In this document: positions 37,952 through 48,233 of the stretch, one piece after another
Position numbering within the stretch: the first letter of the stretch is position 1
Layout: every line of letters begins with the position of its first letter
From: Sphingosinicella flava
Lineage (GTDB): Bacteria > Pseudomonadota > Alphaproteobacteria > Sphingomonadales > Sphingomonadaceae
Direction: 5' to 3'
Assembly: GCF_016025255.1 (NCBI RefSeq)
Contig: NZ_CP065592.1
Location: 973,122-1,037,121, forward strand
Length of the DNA stretch: 64,000 nt
Translations under genes and position numbers: made by a program
The notes under the pieces: generated by a model
The model's input: only the letters and a program-made list of their open reading frames with translations
Database searches by the model: none
Told to the model about the DNA's origin: nothing

Positions 37952-38854
37952 ATGGCCGCACGGGCTTATTGGAAGGGACAGATCAGGCTCGCCCTCGTCT
38001 CGATCCCGGTCGAAATCTATTCCGCGACCAAAAGCGGCGCGACCATCGCGTTCAACCAGATTCACGAGCCGACGGGCAAACGCGTCAAATATGAAAAGGT
38101 CGTGCCTGGCGTCGGGCCCGTCGACCCCGACGAGATCGTCAAAGGCTTCCAATATGAGAAAGGCCACTATGTCCTTCTGCAAGAGGATGAAATCGAGGCG
38201 GTGAAGCTCGAGAGCAAGAAGACGCTGGAGCTCACCCAATTCGTCGACCAGAGCGAGATCGACGTCCTTTATTACGAGAAGCCTTATTATGTCGTTCCAG
38301 CCGACGATCTCGCCGAAGAGGCGTTCATCGTGCTGCGCGAGGCATTGCGGCGGACGAAGAAGGTCGGCCTTGGGCAGCTTGCCCTGCGCGGCCGCGAATA
38401 TGTGGTGAGCCTGAAACCGTGCGGGCGCGGTCTGGTGTTGGAGACGCTGCGCTATGCCGACGAGGTCAACAAGGCGCAGAGCTATTTCCGCGACATCGGC
38501 GATGGGAAGCCGGACGAGGAGCTGCTCGACCTCGCCGAGACCTTGATCGAAAAGAAGACGGGCCCCTTCCACCCCGACGAATATCACGACCGCTATATCG
38601 ATGCGCTGAAGGAGCTGATCGACCGCAAGCGCAAGGGCAAGACGATCGAAACCGAGGAGGAAGAAGCGCCGAGCCGGGGATCCAACGTCATCGATCTGAT
38701 GGCGGCGCTCAAGAAATCGCTCGACAAGGGCGGGGGGGACGCGGGGGATGCGAAACCGGCGGCCGAGAAAGCCTCTCCCTCCCGAAAACCCTCCGCGAAG
38801 AAGGCGCCTGCCAAGAAGGCGGCCGCCAAAGCACCGGCGCGGAAGCGGGCATGA
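37952..38854 (+). CDS. ku: Ku protein (non-homologous end joining)
   Basis: The 300-aa DNA-end-binding protein works with LigD in two-component end joining. It starts ARAYWKGQIRLALVSIPVEIY, typical of bacterial Ku, and includes VDPDEIVKGFQYEKGHYVLL and YYVVPADDLAEEAFIVLREAL. The C-terminal tail is Lys/Ala/Pro rich (KKAPAKKAAAKAPARKRA), as in many bacterial Ku proteins that bind DNA through it. The ATG at 37952 follows GGAGCAGG. It is followed by ligD in the same direction. Confidence 0.94.
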   Translation: MAARAYWKGQIRLALVSIPVEIYSATKSGATIAFNQIHEPTGKRVKYEKVVPGVGPVDPDEIVKGFQYEKGHYVLLQEDEIEAVKLESKKTLELTQFVDQSEIDVLYYEKPYYVVPADDLAEEAFIVLREALRRTKKVGLGQLALRGREYVVSLKPCGRGLVLETLRYADEVNKAQSYFRDIGDGKPDEELLDLAETLIEKKTGPFHPDEYHDRYIDALKELIDRKRKGKTIETEEEEAPSRGSNVIDLMAALKKSLDKGGGDAGDAKPAAEKASPSRKPSAKKAPAKKAAAKAPARKRA

Positions 38855-38868
38855 TGCCTCCCCTCTTT

Positions 38869-38948
38869 CGTCATCCCGGCGAAAGCCGGGATCTCAGGAC
38901 GAGAACGTGCCTCTTCCGTAGAGAGACTCCAGCTTTCGCCGGGGCGAC
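38869..38948. repeat. Family C mirrored repeat, copy C2
   Basis: CGTCATCCCGGCGAAAGCCG and GGATCTC on the left is mirrored by AGACTCCAGCTTTCGCCGG and GGCGACG on the right. It fills the ku-ligD gap; immediately after it GGGGAGGG forms the ligD ribosome-binding site. Confidence 0.72.
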
Positions 38949-38959
38949 GGGGAGGGTCC

Positions 38960-41509
38960 ATGGCTAAAAAGGCAGCCGATCCCCTCGCCCGATACAAGGC
39001 CAAGCGCGATTTCACGAAGACCGCCGAGCCCGCGGGCCGGGTGGAGGCGACCGGCAAGAACATCTTCATGGTGCAGAAGCATGACGCGACGCGGCTCCAC
39101 TATGATTTCCGGCTGGAGCTGGACGGGACGCTGAAGAGTTGGGCGGTGACGCGGGGGCCGAGCCTCGACCCCGCCGACAAGCGCCTTGCGGTCAGGACGG
39201 AGGATCATCCGATGTCCTATGCGACGTTCGAAGGCACGATCCCCAAGGGCCAATATGGCGGCGGCACCGTTATGCTGTGGGATCGCGGCACCTGGACGCC
39301 GGAACCCGGCAAGGATCCGCGCGAGACGCTGGAGAAGGGCCATCTCCACTTCAGCCTGGACGGCGAGCGGATGAAGGGCGAGTGGATCCTCATCCGCCTC
39401 AAGCCGCGTCCCGGCGAGCGGAACGAGAATTGGCTGCTGCGCAAGATCGAGGACGTGCATGCGGGCAGCTCGGTCGGGCTGACCGAGAAATATCTGACTT
39501 CCGTCAAGACCGGCCGGACGATGAACGAGATTGCGGAAGGCGACGATCCGCCTTGGAACAGTGATCGGGCGGAAAAGTCTCCTCCCCGGGACGGGGAGGG
39601 GGACCAGCCGAAGGCTGGTGGAGGGGCTGGCCGGAAGTCCGCGAAAACCCCTCCACCGCGCTCCGCGCGGTCCCCCTCCCCGTCCCGGGGAGGATTGAAG
39701 CTCCCGGCCTTTCGCGAGGTGCAGAAAGCCACCCTCGTCGATCATGTGCCGAGCGGCTCGGCCTGGTTGCACGAGATGAAGTTCGACGGCTATCGCTGTC
39801 TCCTCGCCATCGCGGAGGGCCAAGCGAAAATCTACACGCGCACCGGGCTCGACTGGTCGGATAAATTTCCGGAGATCGTCGCGGCCGCGCAGGAACTGGA
39901 AGTCGGCTCCGCACTGATCGACGGCGAGATCGTGAAGGTCGACGACAAGGGCAGTACCAATTTCTCCGCGCTTCAACAGGCGATCAGCGAGGGCGGCAAG
40001 GGCCTGACCCTGTTCGCCTTCGACCTTCTCGAGGTGGACGGCGAAGATTTGACGCGCCTTCCCAATATCGACCGGAAGCAACGGCTGTCCTCCCTGCTCG
40101 GCGAAGGCAAGCCGCCCTTCATCCTCTATGCCGATCACGTTATTGGCGCCGGCGAGAAGCTGTTCGACGCGATGTGCGATGCTGGACAGGAAGGCATCAT
40201 CTCGAAAAAAGCCGACGCGCCCTATCGGGGCACGCGCACGAAGAGCTGGCTCAAGATCAAATGCACGCGGCGCCAGGAGTTCGTGATCGTCGGCTGGACG
40301 CCGAGCGAGAGCAAGGCGCGAGCGCTTCGCGCCTTGCTGCTGGCGGTCCATGAGGTCGGCAAGCTGCGCTATGTCGGCAAGGTCGGCACCGGCTTTTCGA
40401 TGGCGACACTCCAAGACCTGCTCGGCAGGCTGAAAAAGCTGGAGACGAAGGAGGCGCCGGTCGCGGTGCCGCGATCGGAATCGCGTGGGGCGCATTGGGT
40501 GAAACCGGAACTGGTGGCGGAGGTCGCCTTCGCCGAATTTACCGGCGAGGGATCAGTGCGCCACGCGAGTTTCCTCGGCCTGCGCGACGACAAGCCGGCT
40601 GAAGCGGTGGTCGAGGAAAAGCCGCAGCCGATGCCTGAAACAGCGGGCGACGATGTGAAGATCAGCAATCCCGATCGCGTCATCTTCCCCGACGCCAACG
40701 TCACCAAGGGGCAGCTCGCCGATTATTACCGCGCCGTAGCGCCCTTGATGCTCGAATGGGTGAAGGAGCGGCCGATCAGTCTGGTCCGCTGTCCGCAGGG
40801 ACGGGCGAAGAAATGTTTCTTCCAGAAGCATGATGCGGGCACGTTCGGCACCCACGTCCACCATGTGCCGGTGCTGGAAAAACGCGGGAATACGGAAGAT
40901 TATCTTTACGTCACCGACCAGGCCGGGCTGCTCACCTGCGTGCAGATGGGAACGATCGAGTTTCACGGCTGGGGATCGCGCGTTGCCGATATCGAGAAGG
41001 CCGACCGGCTGATCTTCGACCTCGATCCCGACGAAGGATTGGGTTTCGAGGCGGTCAAGAAGGCGGCGGTGGATCTGAAGGGGCACCTTGCCGACATGGG
41101 CCTTCAGACCTTCCCGCTGCTGACAGGCGGTAAGGGGTTGCACATCGTCGTGCCGCTGGCACCCAAAGCGGAATGGCCAGAGGTGAAGGATTTCGCCCAG
41201 CGCTTCGCCCTTGCCTTGTCGGAAGCGGAGCCGGAGCGCTTCACCGCCAACCTCGCCAAGGCGAAACGGAAAGGCCGGATCTTCCTCGATTACCTGCGCA
41301 ACCAACGTGGGGCGACGGCGATCATGCCTTACTCCGCCCGATCACGCGAGCATGCGCCGGTGTCGGCGCCGATCAACTGGAACGAGCTGGACGAAATGGA
41401 TAGCGGCGGGCGCTTCACGGTGAAGGACGTGGACCTGCTGCTGAAGCGCGCGTCGGGGCGCCTGCTCCAAGGCTGGGGCGAGGCGGAGCAGGTGCTGCCG
41501 GACCTTTGA
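38960..41509 (+). CDS. ligD: DNA ligase D (phosphoesterase, ligase and polymerase domains)
   Basis: The 849-aa multidomain enzyme seals Ku-bound breaks. Order here: 3'-phosphoesterase (HYDFRLELDG, about residues 40-190), ATP-dependent ligase with nucleophile K274 in EMKFDGYRCLL, its OB part, and a primase-polymerase (RLIFDLDPDEGLGFEAVK, GGKGLHIVVPLAP). Between the first two domains, residues about 207-245 come from a family B palindromic element read in frame (SPPRDGEGDQPKAGGGAG and PPPRSARSPSPSRGG). The reading frame is open, so the protein is probably functional with a long low-complexity linker. Confidence 0.94.
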   Translation: MAKKAADPLARYKAKRDFTKTAEPAGRVEATGKNIFMVQKHDATRLHYDFRLELDGTLKSWAVTRGPSLDPADKRLAVRTEDHPMSYATFEGTIPKGQYGGGTVMLWDRGTWTPEPGKDPRETLEKGHLHFSLDGERMKGEWILIRLKPRPGERNENWLLRKIEDVHAGSSVGLTEKYLTSVKTGRTMNEIAEGDDPPWNSDRAEKSPPRDGEGDQPKAGGGAGRKSAKTPPPRSARSPSPSRGGLKLPAFREVQKATLVDHVPSGSAWLHEMKFDGYRCLLAIAEGQAKIYTRTGLDWSDKFPEIVAAAQELEVGSALIDGEIVKVDDKGSTNFSALQQAISEGGKGLTLFAFDLLEVDGEDLTRLPNIDRKQRLSSLLGEGKPPFILYADHVIGAGEKLFDAMCDAGQEGIISKKADAPYRGTRTKSWLKIKCTRRQEFVIVGWTPSESKARALRALLLAVHEVGKLRYVGKVGTGFSMATLQDLLGRLKKLETKEAPVAVPRSESRGAHWVKPELVAEVAFAEFTGEGSVRHASFLGLRDDKPAEAVVEEKPQPMPETAGDDVKISNPDRVIFPDANVTKGQLADYYRAVAPLMLEWVKERPISLVRCPQGRAKKCFFQKHDAGTFGTHVHHVPVLEKRGNTEDYLYVTDQAGLLTCVQMGTIEFHGWGSRVADIEKADRLIFDLDPDEGLGFEAVKKAAVDLKGHLADMGLQTFPLLTGGKGLHIVVPLAPKAEWPEVKDFAQRFALALSEAEPERFTANLAKAKRKGRIFLDYLRNQRGATAIMPYSARSREHAPVSAPINWNELDEMDSGGRFTVKDVDLLLKRASGRLLQGWGEAEQVLPDL
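39580..39694. repeat. Family B element, copy B1, in frame inside ligD
   Basis: TCCTCCCCGGGACGGGGAGG and GGGACCAGCCGAAGGCTGG on the left, and the mirrored GGTCCCCCTCCCCGTCCC and GGGGAGGA on the right, with about 20 bp in the middle. Left arm matches the arm beside the DUF559 gene over about 47 bp with one difference. It has no gene inside. Confidence 0.88.
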
Positions 41510-41513
41510 ATAG

Positions 41514-41539
41514 GTGTATTGTAAAAACAATACACTTTT
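41514..41539 (+). terminator. Terminator after ligD
   Basis: GTGTATTGT(AAAA)ACAATACAC followed by TTTTC, starting five bases after the ligD stop. Its low G+C content differs from the other terminators here; it might also act as an operator for the next operon. Confidence 0.7.
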
Positions 41540-41601
41540 CCCCTTGCGCTGAATGGCCCAAAAGCCCCATCTTCACCCTCGAACAACCAAGGGGTTAGCG
41601 C

Positions 41602-42792
41602 ATGGCCACTGAAACCAAGCTGAAACTGGAAGCTCCGGACGTCGTGGCGCCGATCGAGCCCGCCGAGGCCGCGGGTCTGGTGCCGCTGAAGGCGGAGGAA
41701 AAGACCGCGCTTGAATCCAAGGTGGACAGCTTCATCACCGATCTCGTCGCGCTCGACGCCAACAGCCCGGATTTCGGCAAGAAAGTGGATCAGCTGACCA
41801 CCATGGGCCGCAAGGAAATCGCGGAAGCCGCCGGTCATTCCAACCGCTTCCTCGACCGGCCGGTCAAGGCGATCGACAGCGACACCGGCATCGGATCGGA
41901 TCTCACCAAGCTCCGCAAGACGGTGGAGGAATTGGACCCCGGCCGGGGCGGCGCGCTCACCAAGCCGCGCAAGATCCTGGGGATCATTCCGTTCGGCAAC
42001 CGGATGCGCAGCTATTTCATGAAATATCAGTCCGCGCAGACCCATATTTCGTCGATTCTCGCCAGTCTCGCGTCGGGCAAGGACGAGCTTCTGATGGACA
42101 ATGCCGCCATCGACGTCGAGCGGGCAAACCTGTGGAAGACCATGGGCAAGCTCGAGCAGATGATCCACATCTCCAAGACGCTCGACCAGAAGCTTGAGGA
42201 CAAGGCGAACGAGCTCGATGCGACCGAGCCCGCCAAGGCCAAGGCGATCCGGGAAACGGCGCTTTTCTACACGCGCCAGCGGACCACAGACCTGCTGACC
42301 CAGATGGCGGTCAGCGTGCAAGGCTATCTCGCGCTCGACTTGGTCAAAAAGAACAATGTCGAGCTGGTGAAGGGCGTGGATCGCGCATCGACGACGACCG
42401 TCGCGGCACTCCGCACGGCGGTCACGGTGGCACAGGCGCTGACCAACCAGCGGCTGGTGCTCGATCAGATCAGCGCCCTCAATACGACGACCGCGAACAT
42501 GATCGACACGACGGGCACGTTGCTCAAGAGCCAGTCCGGCGAAATCCACAAGCAGGCCGCGTCCGCGACCATACCGCTCGAAACCCTGCAGCGCGCCTTC
42601 CAGAACATCTACGAGACGATGGATACGATCGACCGGTTCAAGGTCGAGGCCCTGGGCAACATGAAGCAGACGGTGAACGTCCTGTCGTCCGAAGTCGAAA
42701 AGAGCCGGGGCTATATCGCCAGGGCGGAAGGCGTGGAGCAGAACAAGCTGGCTGGGCCCGCGGAATCGCCGTTCACGGCGCTTGAGGGGTAA
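41602..42792 (+). CDS. TelA/KlaA-like toxic anion resistance family protein
   Basis: The 396-aa, mostly helical protein belongs to the TelA family (named for tellurite resistance; present in many bacteria without tellurite genes). Family-typical segments are NPDF-like NSPDFGKKVDQLTTMG, SNRFLDRPVKAID, LGIIPFGNRMRSYFMKYQSA and QRTTDLLTQMAVSVQGYLAL. It has no signal or membrane segment. It is the first gene of an apparent three-gene operon with two membrane proteins. Confidence 0.88.
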   Translation: MATETKLKLEAPDVVAPIEPAEAAGLVPLKAEEKTALESKVDSFITDLVALDANSPDFGKKVDQLTTMGRKEIAEAAGHSNRFLDRPVKAIDSDTGIGSDLTKLRKTVEELDPGRGGALTKPRKILGIIPFGNRMRSYFMKYQSAQTHISSILASLASGKDELLMDNAAIDVERANLWKTMGKLEQMIHISKTLDQKLEDKANELDATEPAKAKAIRETALFYTRQRTTDLLTQMAVSVQGYLALDLVKKNNVELVKGVDRASTTTVAALRTAVTVAQALTNQRLVLDQISALNTTTANMIDTTGTLLKSQSGEIHKQAASATIPLETLQRAFQNIYETMDTIDRFKVEALGNMKQTVNVLSSEVEKSRGYIARAEGVEQNKLAGPAESPFTALEG

Positions 42793-42793
42793 A

Positions 42794-43531
42794 ATGGCGC
42801 GCACGCCCCGCCGCGTCGAAGACACCCTCGCCCGCTTCGACGAGATCAGCGCGCGGCTGGACGGCCATGCGCCCTCCACGCGGGCGGCGGCGCGGCGGCA
42901 TTACGGACGGTCGGCGCGATCGCTTGGAAAACGCGTGGGAGCGATGACGGCAGCGATCGGCGCCCTGATCGTCGCGACAATCGGCTTCGGCTGGATCGTC
43001 GGGCCGATCGGCATCGGCGGCCTGTTCCTGGTGGCGCTCGCCATCATCTTCATCCTCATCTTCATGTCGGTCTGGCCGGGCGAGAAGGCGGAGAAGCCCT
43101 ACACGCAGGACATGTCGAACCGGCAAGTGGTGAGCCGCCTCGATTCCATCCTGCACCTGAAGCGCCCTGCCCTTCCCTCTCCCGCCGGGCGCCGGGTCGA
43201 TGCGATCTCCGCGCAGCTGCCGCTGCTCGAATCCCGGCTGGGCGAGCTCGACGCGCTCGATCCGCTGGCGCAGGATGCGCGGCGGCTGATGGGGCAGCAT
43301 CTGCCCGAGCTGATCGAACGCTACGAACGTGTGCCGCCCGCCTACCGTCAGCAGCGCGACGGCGAGGGTCTCACTGTCGACGAGCGGCTGGTCGCGGGTC
43401 TCGACGCCGCCAAGACCGCGCTCGACGATCTCGGCGCCCGGTTGACGCGCGGCGATCTCGACGCCTTCGAGACGCAGGGCCGCTTCATCGAGAGCCGCTA
43501 CAAGGACGACGGAGGCGTCGGGGGCCAGTGA
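42794..43531 (+). CDS. Membrane protein of the telA operon, XpaC-like (first paralogue)
   Basis: The 245-aa product has a basic N-terminus, a hairpin of two transmembrane segments (MTAAIGALIVATIGFGWIVG and GGLFLVALAIIFILIFMSV, residues 51-95) and a cytoplasmic helical C-terminal half. Its C-terminus, from LESRLGELD to FETQGRFIESRYKDD, matches that of the next gene product. This architecture fits the XpaC-type proteins that accompany TelA in other bacteria, but the assignment is by architecture and context only. Its GAGGGG ribosome-binding site lies in the end of the telA-like gene. Confidence 0.72.
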   Translation: MARTPRRVEDTLARFDEISARLDGHAPSTRAAARRHYGRSARSLGKRVGAMTAAIGALIVATIGFGWIVGPIGIGGLFLVALAIIFILIFMSVWPGEKAEKPYTQDMSNRQVVSRLDSILHLKRPALPSPAGRRVDAISAQLPLLESRLGELDALDPLAQDARRLMGQHLPELIERYERVPPAYRQQRDGEGLTVDERLVAGLDAAKTALDDLGARLTRGDLDAFETQGRFIESRYKDDGGVGGQ

Positions 43532-44226
43532 TCGGTCTGGGCGAGGCTTTCGACGCGGCCGAGACGTTCCTTCGGAAGCACATCAAATCCAAAGCGGTTC
43601 GCGCGGCCGAGAAACGGCGCAAGGAACGCAAGCGGCATGAAGCGGCCCGGAAGTTCGGGCGGGCGGCGACCGCTACCGCCGTGTCGGGCGGAAGCATCGC
43701 TGCCTACAGCCTCGCCGTCGCCCCGCTTGCGACGCCGCTCCTGCTGGCTGGCGGCGTGGCGACGGTGGGGCTCGCCGTTCTTGCGGCACGCTGGCAAGGC
43801 CGGACGCTCAAGGGCTTTTCGCGGGAGGAGTTGACCGCTCTTCCCGGCAAGGCCGAAAGCTGGCTGCTCGACCTGCGCGAACGGATGCCGCGCGAAGCCG
43901 GAGACCCTCTCGACCGCGTGCTATCGCGGCTTGGCGACCTGCAGCCGCAATTGGGCGAGATCGACCCCAATTCGACCCTCGCCTGGGACGCGCGGCGGCT
44001 GATCGGCGACCACCTGCCCCGCCTCGTCCGTTCCTATTGCGAGCTGCCCGCGCACGCCCGGGCGGAGGATCCGAGCTTCGCCTACCGCCTTGCCCAGGGC
44101 CTCGACACGCTGGCGGACGAGCTTGGCGACCTGTGCACCCAGGTGAGCCGCGACCGCCGCCTGACCTTCGAGGCGCATCAACGCTTCATCCAGAGCCGCT
44201 ATCGCGACGACATCAAGGCGGAGTGA
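43528..44226 (+). CDS. Membrane protein of the telA operon, XpaC-like (second paralogue)
   Basis: The 232-aa product has a basic helical N-terminus (RAAEKRRKERKRHEAARKFG), two transmembrane segments (AATATAVSGGSIAAYSLAVA and LLLAGGVATVGLAVLAARW) and a C-terminal region similar to the preceding protein: LGEIDPNSTLAWDARRLIGD and FEAHQRFIQSRYRDD align with LGELDALDPLAQDARRLMGQ and FETQGRFIESRYKDD. It starts with GTG overlapping the previous stop (GTGA). Function unknown; probably partner of the TelA-like protein. Confidence 0.7.
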   Translation: MIGLGEAFDAAETFLRKHIKSKAVRAAEKRRKERKRHEAARKFGRAATATAVSGGSIAAYSLAVAPLATPLLLAGGVATVGLAVLAARWQGRTLKGFSREELTALPGKAESWLLDLRERMPREAGDPLDRVLSRLGDLQPQLGEIDPNSTLAWDARRLIGDHLPRLVRSYCELPAHARAEDPSFAYRLAQGLDTLADELGDLCTQVSRDRRLTFEAHQRFIQSRYRDDIKAE

Positions 44227-45061
44227 TCATTAGGCCGAGCGTGCGCCGGGCCTGCACGAGGTGCGGCCGGTCGATCATCTTGCCGTCGAGGGACAGCGCG
44301 CCGACGCCAGGATTGGCGGCGAAGGCGTCGACGATCGCCTGGGCATGGGCGATCTCCACCTCGGACGGGGTGAAGGCGGCGTTGATGACCGGCACCTGCG
44401 CCGGGTGGATCGCCATCATGCCGGTGAAGCCGTCGCGGCGGGCGCGGGCGGCATAGGCGGCAAGGCCGTCGAGGTCGCGGAAGTTCGGATAGACGGTCTC
44501 GATCGGCGCCACGCCCGCCGCCGCCGCGCCGAACAGGCAGAGAGAACGGGCGAGTTCGTAAGGCGGCGTGAGGCTGCCGTCTTCCTCGCGAGAAGTGGCG
44601 GCGCCAATGGCCGCAGGGAGGTCTTCGGCGCCCCAGGTGAGGGCTTCCAGTCTCTTGGCCCCGCCATAGGTGCCGAGCTGGAAAATGGCGGCGGGGGTTT
44701 CGGTCGCGATGGCGAGGATGCGGGCGGTGGCGTTGCCCATCATCGTCAGCCGGTGCGCCAAGGCGTCCACGGAGGCGCCGCCTTCGGCCTTCGGAAGGAC
44801 GACCCCGTTCGGCCGGACAGAGGCGAGCGCGTCGAGATCCTTGTCCGCCTCCCCTCCATCGAGAGGATTGATGCGCACCCAGAGATGGGCGGCAGGGTGA
44901 GCGGAAACGAAATCGGCGACAAGACGACGCGCCTCGGGCTTCTTCTCGGGCGCAACGGCATCCTCGAGATCGAGGATCAGCGCGTCGGCGCCGAGGCCGA
45001 GCGCCTTTTCCATCCGTTCGGGGCGGTCGCCCGGAACGAAGAGGAGGGAGCGGAGCTTCAT
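44213..45061 (-). CDS. HpcH/HpaI aldolase / CitE-like CoA ester lyase
   Basis: The 282-aa TIM-barrel enzyme of the CitE/malyl-CoA lyase family starts LRSLLFVPGDRPERMEKAL and shows ALILDLEDAVAPEKKPEAR (metal-binding Glu/Asp) and the Arg-containing RINPLDGGEADKDL. Family members cleave or condense acyl-CoA substrates such as malyl-CoA, citramalyl-CoA or HMG-like esters. Lying beside MaoC and leucine-degradation genes suggests catabolic use, but the substrate cannot be told. It overlaps the end of the telA operon by 14 bp. Confidence 0.85.
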   Translation of the reverse strand: MKLRSLLFVPGDRPERMEKALGLGADALILDLEDAVAPEKKPEARRLVADFVSAHPAAHLWVRINPLDGGEADKDLDALASVRPNGVVLPKAEGGASVDALAHRLTMMGNATARILAIATETPAAIFQLGTYGGAKRLEALTWGAEDLPAAIGAATSREEDGSLTPPYELARSLCLFGAAAAGVAPIETVYPNFRDLDGLAAYAARARRDGFTGMMAIHPAQVPVINAAFTPSEVEIAHAQAIVDAFAANPGVGALSLDGKMIDRPHLVQARRTLGLMITPP

Positions 45062-45079
45062 TGGCCGCGCTCCAAGAGG

Positions 45080-45188
45080 CCCCTCCCCCTTGATGGGGGA
45101 GGCTGGGTGGGGGTGATGGCTGGGCTAGGTTCGGTGCAGGCGGAGAGATCACCCCCACCCAAGCCTCCCCCATCAAGGGGGAGGGCTT
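45080..45188. repeat. Family A palindromic element, copy A2
   Basis: CCTCCCCCTTGATGGGGGAG then GCTGGGTGGGGGTGAT on the left, mirrored by ATCACCCCCACCCAAGCC and CCCCATCAAGGGGGAGGG on the right, with about 38 bp between. It occupies nearly the whole gap between the lyase and MaoC genes. Confidence 0.85.
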
Positions 45189-45200
45189 TGAAAGGGGGGG

Positions 45201-45653
45201 TCACGCCGGTCTCCTTTGCATCAGGGCAGTACGTTCGCAGATGCAGACGAGTTCGTCGCGCTGGTTGAACATGCGATGCTCGAAGGTCGCGATGCCCGCA
45301 TCCGGGCGGCTTTTGCTGTCCTTCAAGGCGATCACTTCGGTTTCGGCGCGCAAAGTATCGCCGATGAAGACGGGCTTCGGCATCCGCACCTTGTCGTAGC
45401 CGAGATTGGCGACGAGCGTGCCAAGCGTGGTGTCGCCCACGGACAGGCCGATCATCAGCGCGAAGGTGAAGGTGCCGTTGACGACGATCCGGCCGAACTC
45501 CGTCGCGCCCGCATATTCGGCGTCGAGATGCAGCGGCTGCGGATTGTGGGTGAGCGTCGAGATGAGGAGATTGTCGGTTTCCGTCACCGTGCGGTGCGGC
45601 TGGTGCGTCAGCCGGTCGCCGACCTGCCATTCATCGTAAAAGCGCCCTGCCAT
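45201..45653 (-). CDS. MaoC family dehydratase
   Basis: The 150-aa hot-dog-fold protein resembles MaoC-type hydratases: an N-terminal FYDEWQVGDRLTHQPHRT, the catalytic-region NPQPLHLDAEYAGATEFG, and VNGTFTFALMIGLSVGDT. Members hydrate enoyl-CoA esters such as mesaconyl-CoA. It lies between the CitE-like lyase and the carboxylase alpha-subunit gene, all on the minus strand. The substrate is not known; it could stand in for the usual enoyl-CoA hydratase of leucine breakdown. Confidence 0.85.
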   Translation of the reverse strand: MAGRFYDEWQVGDRLTHQPHRTVTETDNLLISTLTHNPQPLHLDAEYAGATEFGRIVVNGTFTFALMIGLSVGDTTLGTLVANLGYDKVRMPKPVFIGDTLRAETEVIALKDSKSRPDAGIATFEHRMFNQRDELVCICERTALMQRRPA

Positions 45654-45783
45654 TGCCTGCTAAATCCCGTGAAGTTGATGAAATTGATGCTGTGGCGAAG
45701 TTTTTCAGTTTCCTTTCCCGCATCACCGGAACCGGCGACGGCCCGATGGTGGCAGGAAGCACGCGTGTAGGACAGCCTTTTTA

Positions 45784-45892
45784 TCCTCCCCGGTACGGGG
45801 AGGTGGCAGCGCATAGCGCTGACGGAGGGGCTGGTAAGAAGTTCCGAGCAACCCCTCCACCATGCTTCGCATGGTCCCCCGTGCCGTGAGGA
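45784..45892. repeat. Family B element, copy B2 (diverged)
   Basis: TCCTCCCCGGTACGGGGAGG on the left, CCCCTCCACCATGCTTCGC and ATGGTCCCCCGTGCCGTG with AGGA on the right, about 109 bp in all, with no gene inside. The right arm has more differences than B1. It ends at the stop codon of the carboxylase alpha-subunit gene. Confidence 0.75.
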
Positions 45893-45893
45893 T

Positions 45894-47818
<1,925 letters not shown>

Positions 47819-47822
<4 letters not shown>

Positions 47823-48229
47823 TCAAAATCCTCCCCGGCACGGGGAGGGGGACCAGCCGCAGGCTGGTGGAGGGGGCCCGAGGCCCGGCACCATTCGATT
47901 ATGCTCGTCACAACACCCTCTATATTCTGCAGCACGTCGCGTGCGGGAAAGCGGATGGTGTTGAAGCCGACTTGGATCAGCTGTTGATCTCTCACCCGGT
48001 CGCGTTCAACCCGATCTTCGCGTTCATGGGCTTCGCCGTCGATCTCAATTCCTAGCCGTGCTTCCAAGCAGGCGAAATCCAGAATGTAGCCGCACTGCGG
48101 GAGCTGGCGGCGAAACTTGAATCCTCCGGGCCGCCGCTTCAGTTCGCGCCAGAGCAGGACTTCGGGAAGGCTCATTTCTTTGCGAAGTGAACGGGCTCTT
48201 TTGACCAGCTTGATTGGGGAAGTGAGCAC
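47819..48229 (-). CDS. DUF559 endonuclease-domain protein inside an inverted-repeat element
   Basis: The product (about 136 aa from a GTG at 48229) carries the Vsr/PD-(D/E)XK-like DUF559 pattern: MSLPEVLLWRELKRRPGGFK, FRRQLPQCGYILDFAC (catalytic-type Asp) and LGIEIDGEAHE (Glu and Asp), then VGFNTIRFPARDVLQN. The reading frame stays open upstream into the left repeat arm (PRNGEGDQPKAGGGG), so the true start is uncertain. Its last residues (PAAGPPPRAGEDFE) are encoded by the other arm and its stop overlaps the next gene. The gene is wholly contained in the element 47829-48284 apart from the stop region. Nuclease activity is predicted from family resemblance only. Confidence 0.72.
47829..47879. 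repeat. Family B arm, copy B3
   Basis: Left inverted arm of the DUF559 element; it includes the 3' end of that gene. Confidence 0.88.
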
Positions 48230-48233
48230 TATA

